A DNA stretch of 64,000 nucleotides from Citrobacter amalonaticus Y19. GTDB lineage: Bacteria > Pseudomonadota > Gammaproteobacteria > Enterobacterales > Enterobacteriaceae. Positions 45,503 through 54,278 of this stretch are shown here, piece by piece. The stretch spans positions 1,364,001-1,428,000 of the forward strand of contig NZ_CP011132.1 of NCBI RefSeq assembly GCF_000981805.1, written 5' to 3'. Made by a program: the position numbers and the translations under genes. Within the stretch, counting starts at the first letter, position 1. Every line of letters starts with the position of its first letter. A model generated the notes under the pieces. That model was not told the DNA's origin and made no database searches. It saw only the letters and a program-made list of their open reading frames with translations.

Positions 45503-46024
45503 ATGAAGCGATTGAGTCTGGCTGTGTTAATCCTGTTAGCCTGTTCGGGCGCGCAAGCCGCCAGTGAGACAGTGGCGATGAATCTGGTCACTTCGCAAGG
45601 CGTCGGGCAGTCTATCGGGGAGGTGACCATTGCGCAAACAGAGAAAGGGCTGGAGTTTACGCCGGATCTGAAAGCGCTGCCGCCGGGAGAACATGGTTTT
45701 CATATCCATGCCAACGGTAGCTGTCAGCCCGCCATTAAAGACGGTAAAGCCTCTGCCGCCGAATCCGCAGGCGGACATTTTGATCCGCACAAAACCGGTA
45801 AACATGCCGGGCCGGATGGCGACGGACACCTGGGCGATCTGCCCGTGCTGGTGGTGAATAACGAAGGTAAAGCCATTATTCCCGTCACGGCAACGCGGCT
45901 GAAATCTCTCGACGACGTTAAAGGTAAAGCGCTGATGATCCATATTGGCGGCGATAATATGTCCGATCAGCCCAAACCGCTGGGCGGCGGTGGAGCACGC
46001 TTCGCCTGCGGGGTTATTAAGTAA
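45503..46024 (+). CDS. sodC: Periplasmic Cu/Zn superoxide dismutase
   Basis: A 173-residue Cu/Zn-dependent superoxide dismutase with a Sec signal (MKRLSLAVLILLACSGAQA). Metal ligands lie in GFHIHANGSC, GGHFDPHKTGKHAGPDGDGH and the C-terminal HIGGDN segment; cysteines of GSC and FAC form the conserved disulfide. It protects the periplasm. It is followed directly, without gap, by the convergent ydhK stop. Confidence 0.96.
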   Translation: MKRLSLAVLILLACSGAQAASETVAMNLVTSQGVGQSIGEVTIAQTEKGLEFTPDLKALPPGEHGFHIHANGSCQPAIKDGKASAAESAGGHFDPHKTGKHAGPDGDGHLGDLPVLVVNNEGKAIIPVTATRLKSLDDVKGKALMIHIGGDNMSDQPKPLGGGGARFACGVIK

Positions 46025-48040
46025 TCAGGACGTCAGTGTCCCCTCTGGCGGCGCTTGTTCCAGTTGAGAAAGTGAGCAATGCAGTCGCCAGATAATCGCC
46101 GCCAGTTCTTGTGCGGCCGGTTGATGGTGATGCGAAAGCGTCTCGCAAATGCGCAGGAGTTCAGTCAGCGTCGCGGCAAGCGGTCGCTGCTGGACGCCGC
46201 GCTCACTCATCACATCGCGCAGTAACGAAATACAGATGTCCCGCACCCGCGACAGCGGATCGGAACGCGATTCCCAGGCGCGAAGCTGCCAGACCACGTG
46301 TGAACAGTTGAGCAGCACCACTCCCCAGCGTAAAAGCCAGCGTCTGGCCAGCGCATCCTGGCTGTTGCTTAACTGGCTGATATGGTGATAGGTCAGTGAC
46401 TCGTACTCGTTTTCACTGTGCGCAGGATGGCGGCTTAGTTGATCGACAAAGCTCCGGCGTAACGCGCGGATATGACGGCGACTTTTACGCGCATCCGATC
46501 CTGGTCGCAAAATGGCGAAAGCCAGCCAGGACAAGGCGACGCCGACGATCTTTGCGGTATTGTCATTCAGGAAATCAGCAAAGTCATAGACCGGCGGGTT
46601 GGTCACGGCGATAAACGAACCCATAAAGACGATGAGTTGTCCCCAGAGTCCCGCCAGTTTTGGCATCTGTAGCTTAAGAAGCTGCATCGTGGTGAGCAGG
46701 GGAAACAAAAACAGTAAGAACTCCCACAGTTCACTGATCTGCACCATCAGGCCAAACTTCACCACAAAGCTGAACAGCGATAGCAACACCAGCGTACGCA
46801 TCAGTAACGTCAGTGATTTAAACGGCGTGGCAACGGCAGAATAAAGCACGCAACTGATAGCTGCCAGCGTCAGCGCCGCCGACCCCGATTCCCACTGTGA
46901 GCCAATGCTCCATGCGCCAATCACCACCAGCGTGACGAAGGTGCGCAAACCGCTCCAGAGCGCTTCTGCATTATCGGTGTGTCGTGCCAGCGCTGGCGCA
47001 CGGGGAATATGTACAGGCGTCAGTGCCCCACCATGTTCGATCTGGTGTAACTGATGGCTGGTGCGCAGATAGAGACGGCAGAAGTAGCGTAATCGCTGCC
47101 AGAAGGCGACGTGACGATAGTCGCTCACATCGTTGGGCGCGAGTGGCGCAATGATCCGCGCGACGGCATAACTGTCGGTCTGTGAACGCGCCAGCGCGAT
47201 CAGAAGTTGGTCAATGACTTCCCGCGTGTGAGCAGGGGGATTGGGCCAGTTCAGCAACATCCTGCGCAGGCTTGAGATGACACTGGTCAGGCGCAACTGG
47301 TTATGCAAAAGGGCATTCAGCAGCGCATTCTGGCGACGGAAGCGGTAATGGCTCCAGAAGGCCTGGATTCGCAGTAAGTTCATCGTCAATATCTGGCCGA
47401 TCACTCCTTCGTGGGCCGAGCGGATGGCATCGGTCGTCTCGGGTTGCCACAGCAGACTGGCATGCTCCAGCAAGCGCGCATGCATATTCTTCAGTGCGGT
47501 CAGCAGCGCGGTGCCATCGGAGGTGCTGGGCAGGATCATCATCATCGTGCCGCCGCAGAGGATCCCGACAATCACTTCGCAGACCCGCGCCTGCGCGATA
47601 TCCCAGAGTTGAGTGATGTCGACAATGTTGACCATTGGGAAGGCAATAATTGCCGCCGTGTAACCTGCAAGCTGAAAGGCGTAGGCCACGTTATTGGTGA
47701 ACTGCGCGCAGGCCCAGGTACAGAAGCCTATCCAGGCAGACATGCTCAACAGAAAAAGCCACGGCTCGTTGAGAGTATGCCCGGCGAGAATCAACGCGGC
47801 GGTCGCGCCAAGCAGACTGCCGGCAATGCGCCCGAAGCTCTTACTGATCACGCCGCCGACGGTGGGAAAACTGACCACCGCGGCAGAGGTCATGGCCCAG
47901 TAGGGTTCATCCAGGTTCAGATAGTAGGCAAACGTCAGCGCAAGACACATCGCGAGGGTATTACGCAATGCATAGCGCCACTGCCCGGCAGTCGCTTTCA
48001 GCCACGGCGTTTTGCCCAGAGAGTGGTACAGGCGGTTCAT
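46025..48040 (-). CDS. ydhK: FUSC-family membrane protein YdhK
   Basis: A 671-residue inner-membrane protein of the fusaric-acid-resistance/AaeB family. Two clusters of hydrophobic helices (residues about 25-170 and 365-505) flank soluble stretches. Together with the membrane-fusion protein YdhJ and the small protein YdhI it forms a probable exporter. The ATG follows the ydhJ stop directly (TAAATG). E. coli YdhK has the same length. Substrate is not known; the operon stands divergent from slyA, and SlyA is a known regulator of this group in enterobacteria. Confidence 0.92.
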   Translation of the reverse strand: MNRLYHSLGKTPWLKATAGQWRYALRNTLAMCLALTFAYYLNLDEPYWAMTSAAVVSFPTVGGVISKSFGRIAGSLLGATAALILAGHTLNEPWLFLLSMSAWIGFCTWACAQFTNNVAYAFQLAGYTAAIIAFPMVNIVDITQLWDIAQARVCEVIVGILCGGTMMMILPSTSDGTALLTALKNMHARLLEHASLLWQPETTDAIRSAHEGVIGQILTMNLLRIQAFWSHYRFRRQNALLNALLHNQLRLTSVISSLRRMLLNWPNPPAHTREVIDQLLIALARSQTDSYAVARIIAPLAPNDVSDYRHVAFWQRLRYFCRLYLRTSHQLHQIEHGGALTPVHIPRAPALARHTDNAEALWSGLRTFVTLVVIGAWSIGSQWESGSAALTLAAISCVLYSAVATPFKSLTLLMRTLVLLSLFSFVVKFGLMVQISELWEFLLFLFPLLTTMQLLKLQMPKLAGLWGQLIVFMGSFIAVTNPPVYDFADFLNDNTAKIVGVALSWLAFAILRPGSDARKSRRHIRALRRSFVDQLSRHPAHSENEYESLTYHHISQLSNSQDALARRWLLRWGVVLLNCSHVVWQLRAWESRSDPLSRVRDICISLLRDVMSERGVQQRPLAATLTELLRICETLSHHHQPAAQELAAIIWRLHCSLSQLEQAPPEGTLTS

Positions 48041-48898
48041 TTATTTGCCGATCGCCACGCTACAGGTCGTACCGGAAACGAGCGTCACGTCATGGGGGAG
48101 TTGATCAAATTCGATACGTACCGGAACGCGCTGCGCCAGACGCACCCAGGGGACGTTAGGTTTGATATCCGGCACCAGTCCGGAATCGCTCTCCACGCTT
48201 TGGTCGTAAATGGCGCGACCAATGCTGGATACGTGACCCTGTAACTTAATATTACCACTGTAAAGCGTAATTTGGGCAGGCGCGCCCACGCGGATATGAC
48301 GCAACTTGGTCTCTTCAAAATAGCCCATCACATAGAAGGAGTGGCTATCCACGAGGGCAAACAGCGGTTGCCCGGTGGTAGCGAAGTTACCGGTACGCGT
48401 TGACAGATTGGTTATCCAGCCGGAGACCGGGGCATGGACATCCGTCTGCGCCAGTTGCCATTGTGCCTGTCTGAGCGTCGCCTGAGCGACGTCTACACTT
48501 GCCTGCATCGCTTTGACGTTCAGATTAGCGGTATCTAACTCCTCAGCGGAAATCACGTTCTGCGATAAATGGCGGCGGCGGTTGGCTTCATTGTTGGCCT
48601 TTGCCAGTTCCGATTGCGCTTTAGCCAGTTGGGCCTGCGCATTGAGTTCGGCGATATGAAAAGGGGTCTTATCAATGCGGAAAAGCAGATCGCCGGCGTT
48701 GACGAACTGGTTATCCTTCACCTGGAGTTCGACAATGGTGCCAGACACCTGCGGTGTAATGCTGACCTGTTCAGCGCGCACCTTCCCGTCACGCGTCCAG
48801 GGCGATTGCATGTAATAATTCCACATAAACCATCCCGCCAGAACGGCGAGGGCGGCAATCACAATCGTGGAGAAATACTTCAGTGTTTTCAGCGTCAT
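48041..48898 (-). CDS. ydhJ: Membrane-fusion (HlyD/EmrA-type) protein YdhJ
   Basis: A 285-residue periplasmic adaptor. One N-terminal helix (TIVIAALAVLAGWFMWNYY) is followed by a biotinyl-lipoyl-like segment (VSITPQVSGTIVELQVKDNQ), a coiled-coil hairpin (residues about 85-155) and a beta barrel. Start ATG 48898 gives the E. coli length; a GTG three codons upstream is less likely. It lies 2 bp after ydhI. Confidence 0.93.
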   Translation of the reverse strand: MTLKTLKYFSTIVIAALAVLAGWFMWNYYMQSPWTRDGKVRAEQVSITPQVSGTIVELQVKDNQFVNAGDLLFRIDKTPFHIAELNAQAQLAKAQSELAKANNEANRRRHLSQNVISAEELDTANLNVKAMQASVDVAQATLRQAQWQLAQTDVHAPVSGWITNLSTRTGNFATTGQPLFALVDSHSFYVMGYFEETKLRHIRVGAPAQITLYSGNIKLQGHVSSIGRAIYDQSVESDSGLVPDIKPNVPWVRLAQRVPVRIEFDQLPHDVTLVSGTTCSVAIGK

Positions 48899-48900
48899 AA

Positions 48901-49137
48901 TTACCACGCAACCAATAGAAAAAGACCCGAACAGACGCAGAGGGCAAAAATCGACAGATCCATTAATAAAGGATGCCAGATGTCGCCGGAATAGATGCGT
49001 TCACGCAGCAGGCGATGAATGAAAAGCCACAGGAGAAAGCCCAGCGCAAAGGCCTTGAACAGTGGTGGGAAGTAAACAGATGCGCCAATCACCAGGTCTT
49101 GTAAGGGCATCCCTGTAGTATTGAGTGTGGAGGTCAC
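48901..49137 (-). CDS. ydhI: DUF1656 small membrane protein YdhI
   Basis: A 78-residue protein with two hydrophobic helices (FKAFALGFLLWLFIHRLL and MDLSIFALCVCSGLFLLVAW). Such proteins accompany AaeB/FUSC exporters. I choose GTG 49137, with AAGGA 8-9 bases upstream, because it aligns with the start of E. coli YdhI and gives the same length; TTG 49143 and ATG 49104 are alternatives. Confidence 0.88.
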   Translation of the reverse strand: MTSTLNTTGMPLQDLVIGASVYFPPLFKAFALGFLLWLFIHRLLRERIYSGDIWHPLLMDLSIFALCVCSGLFLLVAW

Positions 49138-49276
49138 AAGCAATAGTCCTTTGCGTCAGGTTACGTGTATACAGGTTTAGCAAAAACCTCAACAACGTGC
49201 GCTTTTTTCGCGTAATGTCTGAAAAATATGTCTGGCGGTAACCAATTGCAGCAATACATTTGTTTTAGCAATACAA

Positions 49277-49322
49277 TTGCTGCACACTATTCTAAAATCA
49301 GTATAATATCTTAGCAAGCTAA
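49277..49322 (+). promoter_or_regulatory. slyA promoter with SlyA palindrome
   Basis: TTAGCAAGCTAA at 49311-49322 is a perfect copy of the SlyA consensus palindrome and overlaps the start of transcription expected from the -10 TATAAT at 49302-49307. TTGCTG at 49277-49282 is a possible -35 (19-base spacing). Autorepression by SlyA is known in Salmonella and E. coli. Confidence 0.85.
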
Positions 49323-49332
49323 TTATAAGGAG

Positions 49333-49773
49333 ATGAAATTGGAATCGCCATTAGGTTCTGATCTGGCACGGTTGGTGCGCATTTGGCGTGCTTTGATAGA
49401 CCACCGTCTTAAGCCTCTGGAATTGACGCAGACACACTGGGTAACGCTGCATAATATTCATCAATTGCCACCGGATCAATCACAGATACAACTGGCAAAA
49501 GCGATTGGCATTGAACAGCCGTCACTGGTACGCACGCTGGATCAGCTCGAAGAGAAAGGGCTCATTTCACGTCAAACCTGTGTCAGTGATCGTCGTGCTA
49601 AACGTATAAAGCTAACGGAAAAGGCAGAGCCGCTGATTGCCGACATGGAAGCGGTTATCAATAAAACGCGTGGTGAAATTCTGGAAGGGATTACTGCGCA
49701 GGAAATTGACCTGCTGATCAAACTGATCACCCGACTTGAACACAATATTATTGAGCTCCAGTCGCACGATTAA
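49333..49773 (+). CDS. slyA: MarR-family regulator SlyA
   Basis: A winged-helix regulator of virulence, envelope and stress genes, often acting against H-NS. The DNA-binding part covers residues about 30-95 (SQIQLAKAIGIEQPSLVRTL and the wing RRAKRIKLT). The start is uncertain: ATG 49333 lies too close to AAGGAG, whereas TTG 49339 is well spaced from it. The TTG would give 144 residues and the ATG 146. The C-terminal ELQSHD resembles the Salmonella protein. Confidence 0.95.
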   Translation: MKLESPLGSDLARLVRIWRALIDHRLKPLELTQTHWVTLHNIHQLPPDQSQIQLAKAIGIEQPSLVRTLDQLEEKGLISRQTCVSDRRAKRIKLTEKAEPLIADMEAVINKTRGEILEGITAQEIDLLIKLITRLEHNIIELQSHD

Positions 49774-49781
49774 TGTCATAA

Positions 49782-49810
49782 AACGTGTGGTCAGGTCCTG
49801 ACCACACGTT
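49782..49810. terminator. Bidirectional terminator between slyA and slyB
   Basis: AACGTGTGGTCAGG then TCCTGACCACACGTT form a perfect 13-bp stem between converging genes. TAATTC follows on the plus strand and TTATGACATTAAT on the minus strand. Confidence 0.75.
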
Positions 49811-49817
49811 AATTCAC

Positions 49818-50285
49818 TTAGCGCGGAGAGACGGTAACCTGGCGACCGTTGCTGGCCAGTACGACACGTTGTCCTGCAGAGAAACGCGTATCCCCTTGTT
49901 TCTGAACAACCATAATGGTGTTGCCATCATCCTTGCGGATTTCCAGCTCAACGCCCTGCGTTTTGTTCATCGCGCCCTGTACGCCTTGACCGGCGACACC
50001 ACCGGCGACAGCACCTGCCGCGGTTGCCAGGGAACGACCCGTACCGCCACCGACCGTATTCCCCAGGAAGCCGCCGAGCACGGCACCGCCAATGGCGCCG
50101 ATCACGTTTTCATTATCACCGGCCTGAATTTTAACCGGACGGACGTTTACAATCGTACCGTAGGTGACATTCTGCACCTGCTTCGCTTCGGAGGCGGTGT
50201 AGACATCACCTGAAAGGCTATCTGTGTTGGAACAACCCACCAGAGACAAGCCTGCCAGTGAAACGATCAGCACACGTTTAATCAT
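49818..50285 (-). CDS. slyB: Outer-membrane lipoprotein SlyB
   Basis: A 155-residue lipoprotein. The signal ends in the lipobox LVGC (Cys18). A glycine-zipper region (GAIGGAVLGGFLGNTVGGGT and VAGGVAGQGVQG) can span the outer membrane. In E. coli SlyB is induced through PhoP/PhoQ and helps stabilise outer-membrane proteins and lipopolysaccharide under stress. It converges on slyA. Confidence 0.95.
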   Translation of the reverse strand: MIKRVLIVSLAGLSLVGCSNTDSLSGDVYTASEAKQVQNVTYGTIVNVRPVKIQAGDNENVIGAIGGAVLGGFLGNTVGGGTGRSLATAAGAVAGGVAGQGVQGAMNKTQGVELEIRKDDGNTIMVVQKQGDTRFSAGQRVVLASNGRQVTVSPR

Positions 50286-50338
50286 CTAAAAATCTCCTGT
50301 TCACCATGAAACGCTACCCAAGCATCCCTCATGGTCAA

Positions 50339-50344
50339 ATTATA
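50339..50344 (-). promoter_or_regulatory. slyB -10 element
   Basis: TATAAT on the minus strand within GCCATATAATTTGACC. Transcription would begin near 50332, about 47 bases before the start codon. Confidence 0.6.
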
Positions 50345-50410
50345 TGGCATTTGTGCGTTTAAGGTTACATGTTCTGTCTTAGCGATGCAGAAATCATAAT
50401 AACAGCCAGG

Positions 50411-50427
50411 TTAACCAACTTTAAACG
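50411..50427 (-). promoter_or_regulatory. PhoP-box-like direct repeat
   Basis: On the minus strand CGTTTA-AAGTT-GGTTAA resembles the PhoP box (two (G)GTTTA half-sites 5 bases apart). It lies about 75-90 bases upstream of the slyB -10, further than a standard class II site, and also faces anmK. Confidence 0.4.
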
Positions 50428-50557
50428 AACTATTCAGCGAATTCATTTAATTGATATTGCGTACGCGCTTTCGGGGAAAAACGTGAATGAAGCGTAGCAT
50501 TGACTGCGCGTTTGTGATGGAGTGTTGTCGCAACGTTATGCTTAAAAAGGAACATGT

Positions 50558-51679
50558 ATGAAATCGGGCCGTTATATTGGCGTGATGTCTGGCACCAGTC
50601 TTGATGGTGTCGATGTAATACTGGCGACGATTGATGACACGATGGTGGCCCAACAGGGGAGTCTTACCTGGCCGATGCCTGTTTCTCTTAAACAGGCGAT
50701 TCTCGATATCTGTCAGGGACAATCCCTGACGCTCTCTCAGTTTGGTCAGCTTGATGTCCAGTTGGGCATGCTGTTCGCAGAGGCGGTAAACGCGCTGCTG
50801 GCACAGGAAAAACTGCGCCCACAAGACATTGTCGCCATCGGCTGTCACGGGCAAACCGTGTGGCATGAACCAGGCGGCGTTGCACCGCACACGTTGCAGA
50901 TTGGTGATAACAATCAGATTGTGGCGCGTACCGGTATCACGGTGGTCGGCGATTTCCGTCGTCGGGATATCGCGCTGGGCGGACAGGGTGCGCCACTGGT
51001 GCCCGCATTTCATCAGGCGCTGCTCGCGCATCCGACAGAGCGAAGAATGGTGCTCAACATTGGCGGCATTGCGAATCTGTCGTTGTTGATGCCGGGGCAA
51101 CCCGTTCGCGGATACGACACCGGGCCTGGCAATATGCTGATGGATGCCTGGATCTGGCGGCAGTGCGGTAAGCCCTATGATAAAGATGCGCAATGGGCCT
51201 GCGGCGGCACGGTGATTATTCCGTTGCTGCAAAACATGCTCAGTGACCCCTGGTTCTCGCTCCCCGCGCCGAAAAGTACCGGGCGGGAATACTTCAACTA
51301 CGGCTGGATCGAACGCCAGCTGGCGGCGTTCCCGGGGATTAGCCCGCGAGATGTCCAGGCGACGCTGACGGAACTGACGGCGGTCACCATCTCCGAACAG
51401 GTGCTGCTGAGCGGGGGTTGTGAGCGCCTGATGGTTTGCGGCGGCGGCAGTCGAAATCCGTTGCTGATGACACGCCTGGCGGGACTGCTGCCGGGAACCG
51501 AAGTGACCACCACCGATGAAGCCGGGATTAGCGGCGATGATATGGAAGCGCTGGCGTTTGCATGGCTGGCGTGGCGCACGCTTGCCAGTCTTCCGGGCAA
51601 TCTGCCGTCGGTCACCGGTGCCCGTGAAGCGAGTGTGTTGGGTGCTGTTTTCCCTGCCAACCCGCGAACTCAGAGTTAA
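50558..51679 (+). CDS. anmK: Anhydro-N-acetylmuramic acid kinase
   Basis: A 373-residue sugar kinase that phosphorylates and opens 1,6-anhydroMurNAc during cell-wall recycling. Family motifs are GVMSGTSLDGVDV near the N-terminus, GCHGQTVWH and LVPAFHQAL with NIGGIANLSLL in the middle, and the TGPGNMLMDAW phosphate loop. It is four residues longer than the usual E. coli AnmK at its C-terminus. AAAAAGGAACATGT precedes the ATG. Confidence 0.96.
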   Translation: MKSGRYIGVMSGTSLDGVDVILATIDDTMVAQQGSLTWPMPVSLKQAILDICQGQSLTLSQFGQLDVQLGMLFAEAVNALLAQEKLRPQDIVAIGCHGQTVWHEPGGVAPHTLQIGDNNQIVARTGITVVGDFRRRDIALGGQGAPLVPAFHQALLAHPTERRMVLNIGGIANLSLLMPGQPVRGYDTGPGNMLMDAWIWRQCGKPYDKDAQWACGGTVIIPLLQNMLSDPWFSLPAPKSTGREYFNYGWIERQLAAFPGISPRDVQATLTELTAVTISEQVLLSGGCERLMVCGGGSRNPLLMTRLAGLLPGTEVTTTDEAGISGDDMEALAFAWLAWRTLASLPGNLPSVTGAREASVLGAVFPANPRTQS

Positions 51680-51723
51680 CTGAATTTTTCTTTCGTCTTC
51701 TGACGTTACACTGTGGAAATTAA

Positions 51724-51743
51724 GGAGGGTGAATTCACCCTCC
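51724..51743. other. 20-bp perfect palindrome upstream of mliC
   Basis: GGAGGGTGAATTCACCCTCC is a perfect palindrome 45 bases after the anmK stop and 29 bases before mliC. No T-run follows. It could be a processing hairpin, a weak terminator or an operator. Confidence 0.6.
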
Positions 51744-51772
51744 CGGACCAGGAAAGTCTTCAGGATACGTCT

Positions 51773-52096
51773 ATGAAAAAACTGCTACTCATCTGTTTCC
51801 CGCTTATGCTGTCCGGTTGCAGCGTCTACAACCAGTTTGTTGAGCGCATGCAAACGGACACGCTGGAATACCAGTGTGATGAAAAACCGCTGACGGTGAA
51901 ATTGAATAATACCCGTCAGGAGGTGAATTTTGTTTATGACAACAAACTGCTCAATCTGAAGCAGGGCATCTCGGCGTCAGGCGCGCGTTATACCGACGGA
52001 ATTTATGTGTTCTGGTCGAAAGGCGACGGTGCGACCGTCTACAAACGTGACCGTATCGTGCTGAATAACTGCCAGTTACAAAACCCGAAGCGTTGA
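51773..52096 (+). CDS. mliC: Membrane-bound lysozyme inhibitor MliC
   Basis: A 107-residue outer-membrane lipoprotein (YdhA in E. coli) that inhibits C-type lysozyme. The lipobox is LSGC. The beta-barrel domain keeps Ser and Lys of the inhibitory loop (YVFWSKGDGATVYKRD) and the disulfide pair (YQCDEK, NNCQL). I start it at ATG 51773; the open frame back to 51713 crosses the palindrome and lacks a signal peptide. Confidence 0.94.
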   Translation: MKKLLLICFPLMLSGCSVYNQFVERMQTDTLEYQCDEKPLTVKLNNTRQEVNFVYDNKLLNLKQGISASGARYTDGIYVFWSKGDGATVYKRDRIVLNNCQLQNPKR

Positions 52097-52154
52097 GATT
52101 TCCAGCAGGGCGGCGCACAATAGCGCCACCCACTGACAATCCGTAGCGAACCTC

Positions 52155-52811
52155 ATGTCTGATAACGACGAATTGCAGCAAATCGCGCATCTGCGCCGTG
52201 AATATACCAAAGGCGGTCTGCGCCGCCGCGATCTTCCCGCTGAGCCGTTAACCCTTTTCGAACGCTGGCTGGCTCAGGCATGTGATGCCAGACTCGCGGA
52301 TCCCACCGCCATGGTCGTGGCGACCGTTGACGAAAATGGCCAACCTTATCAGCGTATTGTGTTGTTGAAACACTACGATGAAAAAGGTCTGGTGTTCTAC
52401 ACCAACCTCGGCAGCCGTAAAGCACATCAAATCGAAAAAAATCCGCGGATCAGCCTGCTGTTTCCCTGGCATATGCTGGAACGTCAGGTGATGGTCACTG
52501 GCAAAGCCGAGCGCTTATCGACGCTGGAAGTGGTGAAGTACTTTCACAGTCGTCCGCGTGACAGCCAGATCGGTGCCTGGGTGTCGAAACAGTCCAGCCG
52601 CATTTCCGCGCGCGGGATCCTCGAAAGCAAATTCCTCGAACTAAAACAGAAATTCCAGCAGGGCGAAGTGCCGCTGCCCAGTTTCTGGGGCGGATTCCGC
52701 GTCAGCATTGAGCAGATGGAGTTCTGGCAGGGCGGTGAACACCGACTGCATGACCGCTTTCTCTACCAGCGTGAAAATAACGCATGGAAAATTGACCGTC
52801 TCGCACCATAA
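52155..52811 (+). CDS. pdxH: Pyridoxine/pyridoxamine 5'-phosphate oxidase
   Basis: A 218-residue FMN enzyme that makes pyridoxal 5'-phosphate from PNP or PMP. Motifs: GLRRRDLPAEPLTLFERWL near the N-terminus, FYTNLGSRKAHQIEKNPR for FMN binding, and the C-terminal GGEHRLHDRFLYQRE. Length matches E. coli PdxH. Its terminator separates it from tyrS. Confidence 0.97.
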   Translation: MSDNDELQQIAHLRREYTKGGLRRRDLPAEPLTLFERWLAQACDARLADPTAMVVATVDENGQPYQRIVLLKHYDEKGLVFYTNLGSRKAHQIEKNPRISLLFPWHMLERQVMVTGKAERLSTLEVVKYFHSRPRDSQIGAWVSKQSSRISARGILESKFLELKQKFQQGEVPLPSFWGGFRVSIEQMEFWQGGEHRLHDRFLYQRENNAWKIDRLAP

Positions 52812-52831
52812 ACCCGGAAAATTGTTGTTTT

Positions 52832-52865
52832 AAGCGCTAGCGCTGTGTGCGCCAGCGCTTTATTC
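52832..52865 (+). terminator. Terminator after pdxH
   Basis: AAGCGCTAGCGC and GCGCCAGCGCTT pair with one mismatch around TGTGT, followed by TTATTCTAT. Confidence 0.75.
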
Positions 52866-52937
52866 TATAGAGCTTTCGCGTCTGGCGAAAAGTCGTGTAC
52901 CGGCAAAGGTGCAGTCGTTTTATACATGGAGATTTTG

Positions 52938-54212
52938 ATGGCAAGCAGTAACTTGATTAAACAATTGCAAGAGCGGGGGCTGGTCGCCCAGGTGACGGAC
53001 GAGGAAGCGTTAGCAGAGCGACTGGCGCAAGGCCCGATCGCGCTCTATTGCGGCTTCGACCCAACCGCTGACAGCTTGCATTTGGGGCATCTGGTTCCCT
53101 TGTTATGCCTGAAACGCTTCCAGCAGGCAGGTCACAAACCTGTGGCGCTGGTCGGCGGCGCGACCGGTCTGATTGGCGACCCGAGTTTTAAAGCCGCCGA
53201 GCGTAAACTGAACACCGAAGACACCGTTCAGGAGTGGGTAGACAAAATCCGCAAACAGGTTGCTCCGTTCCTGGATTTCGACTGCGGCGACAACTCCGCT
53301 ATCGCGGCGAACAACTATGACTGGTTCGGCAACATGAATGTGTTGACCTTCCTGCGCGATATCGGTAAGCATTTCTCTGTCAACCAGATGATCAACAAAG
53401 AAGCGGTGAAGCAGCGTCTGAACCGTGACGATCAGGGGATCTCCTTCACCGAGTTCTCCTACAACCTGTTACAGGGTTATGATTTTGCCTGCCTGAATAA
53501 ACTGCATGGCGTGGCGCTGCAAATCGGCGGTTCCGATCAGTGGGGTAACATTACTTCCGGGATCGACCTGACGCGTCGTCTGCATCAGAATCAGGTCTTC
53601 GGTCTGACCGTTCCGCTGATCACGAAAGCCGACGGCACCAAGTTCGGGAAAACCGAAGGCGGCGCAGTGTGGCTGGATCCGAAGAAAACCAGTCCGTACA
53701 AATTCTACCAGTTCTGGATCAACACGGCGGACGCCGACGTGTATCGTTTCCTGAAGTTCTTCACTTTCATGGATCTTGAAGAGATCAATGCGCTGGAAGA
53801 AGAAGACAAGAACAGCGGTAAAGCGCCGCGTGCTCAATATGTGCTGGCCGAACAGGTCACGCGTCTGGTGCACGGTGAAGAAGGTCTTGTTGCGGCGAAA
53901 CGCATCACGGAGAGCCTGTTCAACGGCACGCTGAGCGATTTGAGCGAAGCAGACTTCGAACAACTGGCGCAGGATGGCGTGCCGATGGTTGAGATGGATA
54001 AAGGCGCGGACCTGATGCAGGCGCTGGTGGATTCCGAACTGCAGCCGTCTCGTGGTCAGGCGCGTAAGACCATTGCGTCAAACGCGATTACCATTAACGG
54101 TGAGAAGCAGTCAGATCCGGAATACACCTTCGTTGACGGCGATCGTCTGTTTGGTCGCTATACGCTGTTGCGTCGTGGTAAGAAGAATTACTGTCTGGTG
54201 TGCTGGAAGTAA
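52938..54212 (+). CDS. tyrS: Tyrosyl-tRNA synthetase
   Basis: A 424-residue class I aminoacyl-tRNA synthetase. The HIGH motif is HLGH (SLHLGHLVPL) and the KMSKS region is KFGKT. The tyrosine pocket is in YCGFDPTADS and QIGGSDQWGN. The C-terminal S4-like domain starts near PSRGQARKTI. I start at ATG 52938 after GGAGATTTTG, the E. coli start; earlier in-frame codons lie in the leader. Confidence 0.98.
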   Translation: MASSNLIKQLQERGLVAQVTDEEALAERLAQGPIALYCGFDPTADSLHLGHLVPLLCLKRFQQAGHKPVALVGGATGLIGDPSFKAAERKLNTEDTVQEWVDKIRKQVAPFLDFDCGDNSAIAANNYDWFGNMNVLTFLRDIGKHFSVNQMINKEAVKQRLNRDDQGISFTEFSYNLLQGYDFACLNKLHGVALQIGGSDQWGNITSGIDLTRRLHQNQVFGLTVPLITKADGTKFGKTEGGAVWLDPKKTSPYKFYQFWINTADADVYRFLKFFTFMDLEEINALEEEDKNSGKAPRAQYVLAEQVTRLVHGEEGLVAAKRITESLFNGTLSDLSEADFEQLAQDGVPMVEMDKGADLMQALVDSELQPSRGQARKTIASNAITINGEKQSDPEYTFVDGDRLFGRYTLLRRGKKNYCLVCWK

Positions 54213-54226
54213 TCGAAAGTTAGCAG

Positions 54227-54256
54227 GGGCGTGGGAAACCACGCCCTTTTCTATTT
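54227..54256 (+). terminator. Terminator between tyrS and pdxY
   Basis: GGGCGTGG-gaaa-CCACGCCC followed by TTTTCTATTTT is a strong intrinsic terminator. Read-through into pdxY is still possible, since pdxY follows at 23 bases. Confidence 0.85.
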
Positions 54257-54278
54257 TCAGGGTTGTGGTAAGCAAAAA

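Noticed and set aside
47411..48244. 277-codon plus-strand frame across ydhK and ydhJ
   Set aside because: It lies antisense to two conserved exporter genes and reads as low-quality Arg/His/Gly-rich sequence.
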